Position numbers and translations under genes: made by a program. Under the pieces are notes generated by a model, which had not been told where the DNA came from, did not search any database, and was given only the letters and a program-made list of their open reading frames with translations. A DNA stretch of 7,519 nucleotides from CAYPTJ01 sp964413845 (GTDB taxonomy: Bacteria; Patescibacteriota; WWE3; 9FT-COMBO-53-11): NCBI GenBank assembly GCA_964413845.1, contig CAYPTJ010000049.1, positions 1-7,519 of the forward strand. Reading direction: 5' to 3'. This document shows positions 5,420 through 7,519 of this stretch, in pieces; positions within the stretch are counted from its first letter, which is position 1, and every line of letters begins with the position of its first letter.

Positions 5420-5977
5420 ATGTTGTCAGTAACCGAACTTCGAAAAGGAACCGTTTTTGCCGAAGGAGGGGTACCCTTCCTTGTTTTGGATTACACCCAC
5501 ACCAAAATGGGGCGGGGAGCGGCAAATATCAAAACTAAGGTCCGTAACCTAAAAACCGGGGCAATTGTTGAAAAAAGCTTTATCTCTGGAGCGACAATTG
5601 AGGAAGCAGAGATCGCTCGCAAGAAAGGACAATTTTTGTACTCAGATGGGAAAAGCGGCTATTTTATGGATCTTCAAAGCTTTGAGCAGTTTTCCATCCC
5701 CTTTGCAATTGCGGAGGGGGTGACAAAATTCCTGCCGGAGGGAACTGAAACTACTATTCTTTATTTTGAGGAAGAGCCGCTCTCGGTGGAACTCCCTCTT
5801 AAAGTGACGCTAAAAGTGACCGAAACAGGACCATCAGAGAAAGGAGATACCCGCTCGGCGGGAACGAAGGAGGCGGTTCTTGAAACCGGTTACAAACTCC
5901 AAGTCCCGATGTTTATTAAAGTAGGGGATGTGATCTGTGTCAACACCGAAACCGGAAAGTACGTTGAGCGGGTTTGA
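5420..5977 (+). CDS. efp: Translation elongation factor P
   Basis: A 185-residue EF-P, which binds ribosomes stalled at consecutive prolines between the P and E sites and speeds peptide bond formation. The N-terminal KOW-like domain (about 1-62) holds the functional loop HTKMGRGAANIKTK (27-40); two OB-type domains follow (about 66-128 and 130-185). The C-terminal family signature is clear: KEAVLETGYKLQVPMFIKVG (150-169), then NTETGKYVERV. The length is standard. By alignment to E. coli PGKGQAF, the residue at the loop tip (Lys34 there, beta-lysylated) is Arg32 here. Arg-type EF-Ps are rhamnosylated by EarP in some proteobacteria; no modifying enzyme is in this window. The ATG at 5420 matches the family start. 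It appears to be a single-gene unit with its own promoter. Confidence 0.97.
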   Translation: MLSVTELRKGTVFAEGGVPFLVLDYTHTKMGRGAANIKTKVRNLKTGAIVEKSFISGATIEEAEIARKKGQFLYSDGKSGYFMDLQSFEQFSIPFAIAEGVTKFLPEGTETTILYFEEEPLSVELPLKVTLKVTETGPSEKGDTRSAGTKEAVLETGYKLQVPMFIKVGDVICVNTETGKYVERV

Positions 5978-6109
5978 AGCTCGGATAGTGTTTTCTCGGA
6001 AACGGCGTTCGCTTTCCGCCGCATTAGAAATTTTGACAAAAGACACTCCCCGTGCTATCCTATAGGGTATAACCCCTTGAACTCAAAAACTTAAAAAAGG
6101 AGGAGAGAA
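5978..6109. other. Intergenic region between efp and the membrane-protein operon
   Basis: The 132 bases hold, after the efp stop, two alternative short inverted repeats (CGGAAA 5997-6002 with TTTCCG 6013-6018; CGGCG 6003-6007 with CGCCG 6017-6021). These cannot form together. The nearest T-run (6031-6034) is about 10 bases past the second stem, so an efficient terminator is not assured. Then follow the predicted promoter of the next operon, an 8-base palindrome CCTATAGG (6059-6066) overlapping its -10 box, and a strong ribosome site AAGGAGG (6097-6103). Confidence 0.45.
6033..6061 (+). promoter_or_regulatory. Predicted promoter of the membrane protein and wall hydrolase operon
   Basis: A perfect TTGACA (6033-6038), a 17-base spacer and TATCCT (6056-6061), with TG at 6053-6054 giving an extended -10. 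Transcription would start near 6068, with a leader of about 42 bases to the GTG start. The consensus -35 and extended -10 predict a fairly strong constitutive promoter. Confidence 0.65.
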
Positions 6110-6619
6110 GTGGAAGAGAGAAAAACTGTAGGACAGAGGGTTCTTGACCTCGTCGGGGTGTTGCTGCGCGGCCTGGGGGTGGCAGTCGGTTGGTTTCTTG
6201 AGGAAGTGGAAACCACGCTCCGCCTCTTCAGCGTTACTCCCCCGATGTTTTTCGAACTGGCCTTGGCGATCATCTTTCTCTTCGTCTATCTCTTCCCGAG
6301 CGGGGAGACGATGGCGTTTATCGATCGCATTGGGACAGGACTGGCGATGCCCTTTGTTCTGGGGCTGATTTACGCGGTCTTGAATATGATCGCGGTGATG
6401 CGAAGTCTCGAGCGTGGTTGGCAGTGGCGCTGGTCCCTATTCAAGGCTTCAGTCTTTCCTGCCGGCCTTGACTATCTAATCTTCGCCAACCGGACCTTTC
6501 AACAGTTCATTGGTTGGGGGGATCCGGCCAACGCCCTCAGATTTTGCGTCTGGCTTGTCTGGTTGGTGGTGATCGTCAATGCCATCTTTGTCCAGGCAGA
6601 AGCCAAACTTAAGAGATAG
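6110..6619 (+). CDS. Membrane protein of unknown function
   Basis: A 169-residue protein I do not recognise. It has an amphipathic N-terminal region (about 1-40) with acidic and basic residues and no signal peptide, then at least three hydrophobic segments (about 46-62, 73-97 and 143-163). A fourth, less hydrophobic stretch (about 110-127) may be a re-entrant or interfacial helix. The C-terminus is short and basic (AKLKR). It is rich in tryptophan near the third segment (GWQWRW, 103-108). The GTG start at 6110 is chosen because AAGGAGG (6097-6103) stands six bases before it. It is the first gene of an operon: the next gene, a membrane-anchored wall hydrolase, begins 13 bases after its stop. 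A role with that hydrolase (anchoring, envelope or secretion-channel component) is an inference from position only. Confidence 0.85.
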   Translation: MEERKTVGQRVLDLVGVLLRGLGVAVGWFLEEVETTLRLFSVTPPMFFELALAIIFLFVYLFPSGETMAFIDRIGTGLAMPFVLGLIYAVLNMIAVMRSLERGWQWRWSLFKASVFPAGLDYLIFANRTFQQFIGWGDPANALRFCVWLVWLVVIVNAIFVQAEAKLKR

Positions 6620-6632
6620 GAAGGAGGCGACG

Positions 6633-7519
6633 ATGACGGAGACCCGGAGAGGGAATTCGAAACTTTTTCTGGCTCTTCTCATCGCCGCCTATCTTTTTTC
6701 ATGGTGGCTTTGGGGATACCGAGGAGAGCCGGAGGTGATAATTCAGGTTGCGCCCATTAGGGAGGAGGAAGCTGTCGCCCTCCGCCCAGAGCCGTTGGGC
6801 GCTTTCTATTCAACCAATTATCCTGAGGATATTCCTGCAGCGGTTATCGCCGAGGTGATCCAGGAGTACGCCACTTATATGTGGTACTCGCCGGTGACGC
6901 TTGAGGAGTGGTTGATGATCGTTAAGGAAAATCAGTTGGAGGATGTCAATCCCCTTTGGACTGCGGCGATTGCTGCCCATGAATCTCATCTTGGAGCTTA
7001 TTCCTCGGCTTATGAACGAGGGAACCTCTGGGGGATTGATAAATCGGGAACCGATGCGAGCTTAAGCGATCTTGGATCGCTTCAAGACGGTGCTCGCTAC
7101 ATCTCCCAGCTTCTGGCACAGTATTACTTCGACGAGGGCCGTCTTACTTTCCAGGCCCTTGAGGAGAAGTACGCTAGCCAGATTGATCCTCCTCGCGGTG
7201 CTTGGGCGGCTCGGGTGCAGTACTTTTATGAGGACTTAACCGCCGAGCTGGCTCAAAAGACTGATCCTAATGCTCCTGTTGGGATTCCCGTTACCGAGGA
7301 GGATGATCCACGCTTTAGCGAGAATCCATACTATCCGGTTGTTGAGGTGAGAACTCTTCTCCACCGAGGAATGGATATCGCCGCCGACAACTCAGGTGAG
7401 GTTTGGCTCCACTCGACCCTCAACGGGAAGGTGGTCTTCGCCGGTTTCATCGAAAATTCCTGCGATTTTGCCATCACTTTTACCCCTCTGCCAGATGCTG
7501 GTGATTGTCCTGTTGTGGC
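6633..7519 (+). CDS. Membrane-anchored cell-wall hydrolase: glucosaminidase-like plus M23 peptidase, 3' partial
   Basis: An open frame of 295 codons that runs off the window end. AAGGAGG (6621-6627) stands five bases before the ATG. Residues 11-28 are hydrophobic and lack an obvious cleavage site, so a signal anchor with the rest outside is likely. A linker to about 65 leads to a lysozyme-like domain (about 66-200) of the glucosaminidase/lytic transglycosylase type: the helix TAAIAAHESHLG (110-121) supplies Glu117 as likely catalytic acid, followed by GNLWGID (130-136). After an Asp/Pro-rich linker (209-236) begins an M23 metallopeptidase domain: HRGMDIA (244-250) gives the first zinc ligands His244 and Asp248, and GKVVFAG (265-271) is the usual next strand. 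The distal HxH motif would lie beyond the window. Such two-domain enzymes cut both glycan strands and peptide cross-links. Cys277 and Cys292 may form a disulfide. The exact glycosidase class is uncertain. Confidence 0.85.
   Translation, partial: MTETRRGNSKLFLALLIAAYLFSWWLWGYRGEPEVIIQVAPIREEEAVALRPEPLGAFYSTNYPEDIPAAVIAEVIQEYATYMWYSPVTLEEWLMIVKENQLEDVNPLWTAAIAAHESHLGAYSSAYERGNLWGIDKSGTDASLSDLGSLQDGARYISQLLAQYYFDEGRLTFQALEEKYASQIDPPRGAWAARVQYFYEDLTAELAQKTDPNAPVGIPVTEEDDPRFSENPYYPVVEVRTLLHRGMDIAADNSGEVWLHSTLNGKVVFAGFIENSCDFAITFTPLPDAGDCPVV

Noticed and set aside
3560..5420. tRNA-Leu 3' end as an integration site with a matching direct repeat
   Set aside because: I found no second copy of the tRNA 3' end on the far side of the cassette and no integrase gene in the window.
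6110..7519. A phage holin-endolysin pair
   Set aside because: The hydrolase has its own membrane anchor and two catalytic domains, the membrane protein is larger than typical holins, and no other phage genes are visible.
1..7519. CRISPR arrays, insertion sequences, riboswitches
   Set aside because: I saw no regularly spaced repeats, no transposase or terminal inverted repeats, and no intergenic gap long enough for a structured riboswitch.

Overview
The window is a gene-dense stretch of bacterial chromosome with five transcription units and no gap longer than about 180 bases. Genes use ATG or GTG starts, many have Shine-Dalgarno sites, promoters look sigma70-like, the tRNA has an encoded CCA, and TGA, TAA and TAG all act as ordinary stops (so not the recoded TGA=Gly code). 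The EF-P loop and the compact layout remind me of uncultured lineages such as the candidate phyla radiation, but nothing here fixes the phylum and I hold that guess loosely.

Layout from left to right: (1) the 3' end of a DrrA-like ABC ATPase (1-516) and its DrrB-like ABC-2 permease (516-1328), a two-gene exporter read on +. (2) A short convergent gap with inverted repeats (1329-1426). (3) uvrB on the minus strand (1427-3478), complete, the damage-handling helicase-like subunit of nucleotide excision repair. (4) A tRNA-Leu(CAA) gene on + (3497-3582), divergent from uvrB, whose promoter runs into the uvrB start. (5) A three-gene metal(loid)-response cassette on + (3659-5344): an ArsR-family repressor with a clear operator in its own promoter, a 77-residue thioredoxin-fold protein with a CPKC site, and an ArsP/DUF318-type permease. 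(6) efp, elongation factor P, with arginine at the tip of the functional loop (5420-5977), behind its own extended -10 promoter. (7) A new unit on + from about 6033: an unrecognised 169-residue membrane protein (6110-6619) and a membrane-anchored two-domain cell-wall hydrolase (6633 to beyond the window end) that combines a glucosaminidase/transglycosylase-like domain with the start of an M23 metallopeptidase.

Functionally the window mixes housekeeping genes (uvrB, tRNA-Leu, efp) with accessory ones (ABC exporter, ars-type cassette, wall hydrolase pair). The ars-type cassette is visibly more AT-rich than uvrB and the last operon in sampled stretches and sits just 3' of a tRNA gene, so it may have been acquired. 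The cassette is the most self-contained system here: the repressor senses a thiophilic metal(loid), the small redox protein presumably handles its reduction or transfer, and the permease exports it. No wholly new system is evident. The points most worth a second look are the cysteine layout of the repressor, the repressor-thioredoxin-permease grouping, the Arg-type EF-P, the shared uvrB/tRNA start region, and the wall hydrolase operon.
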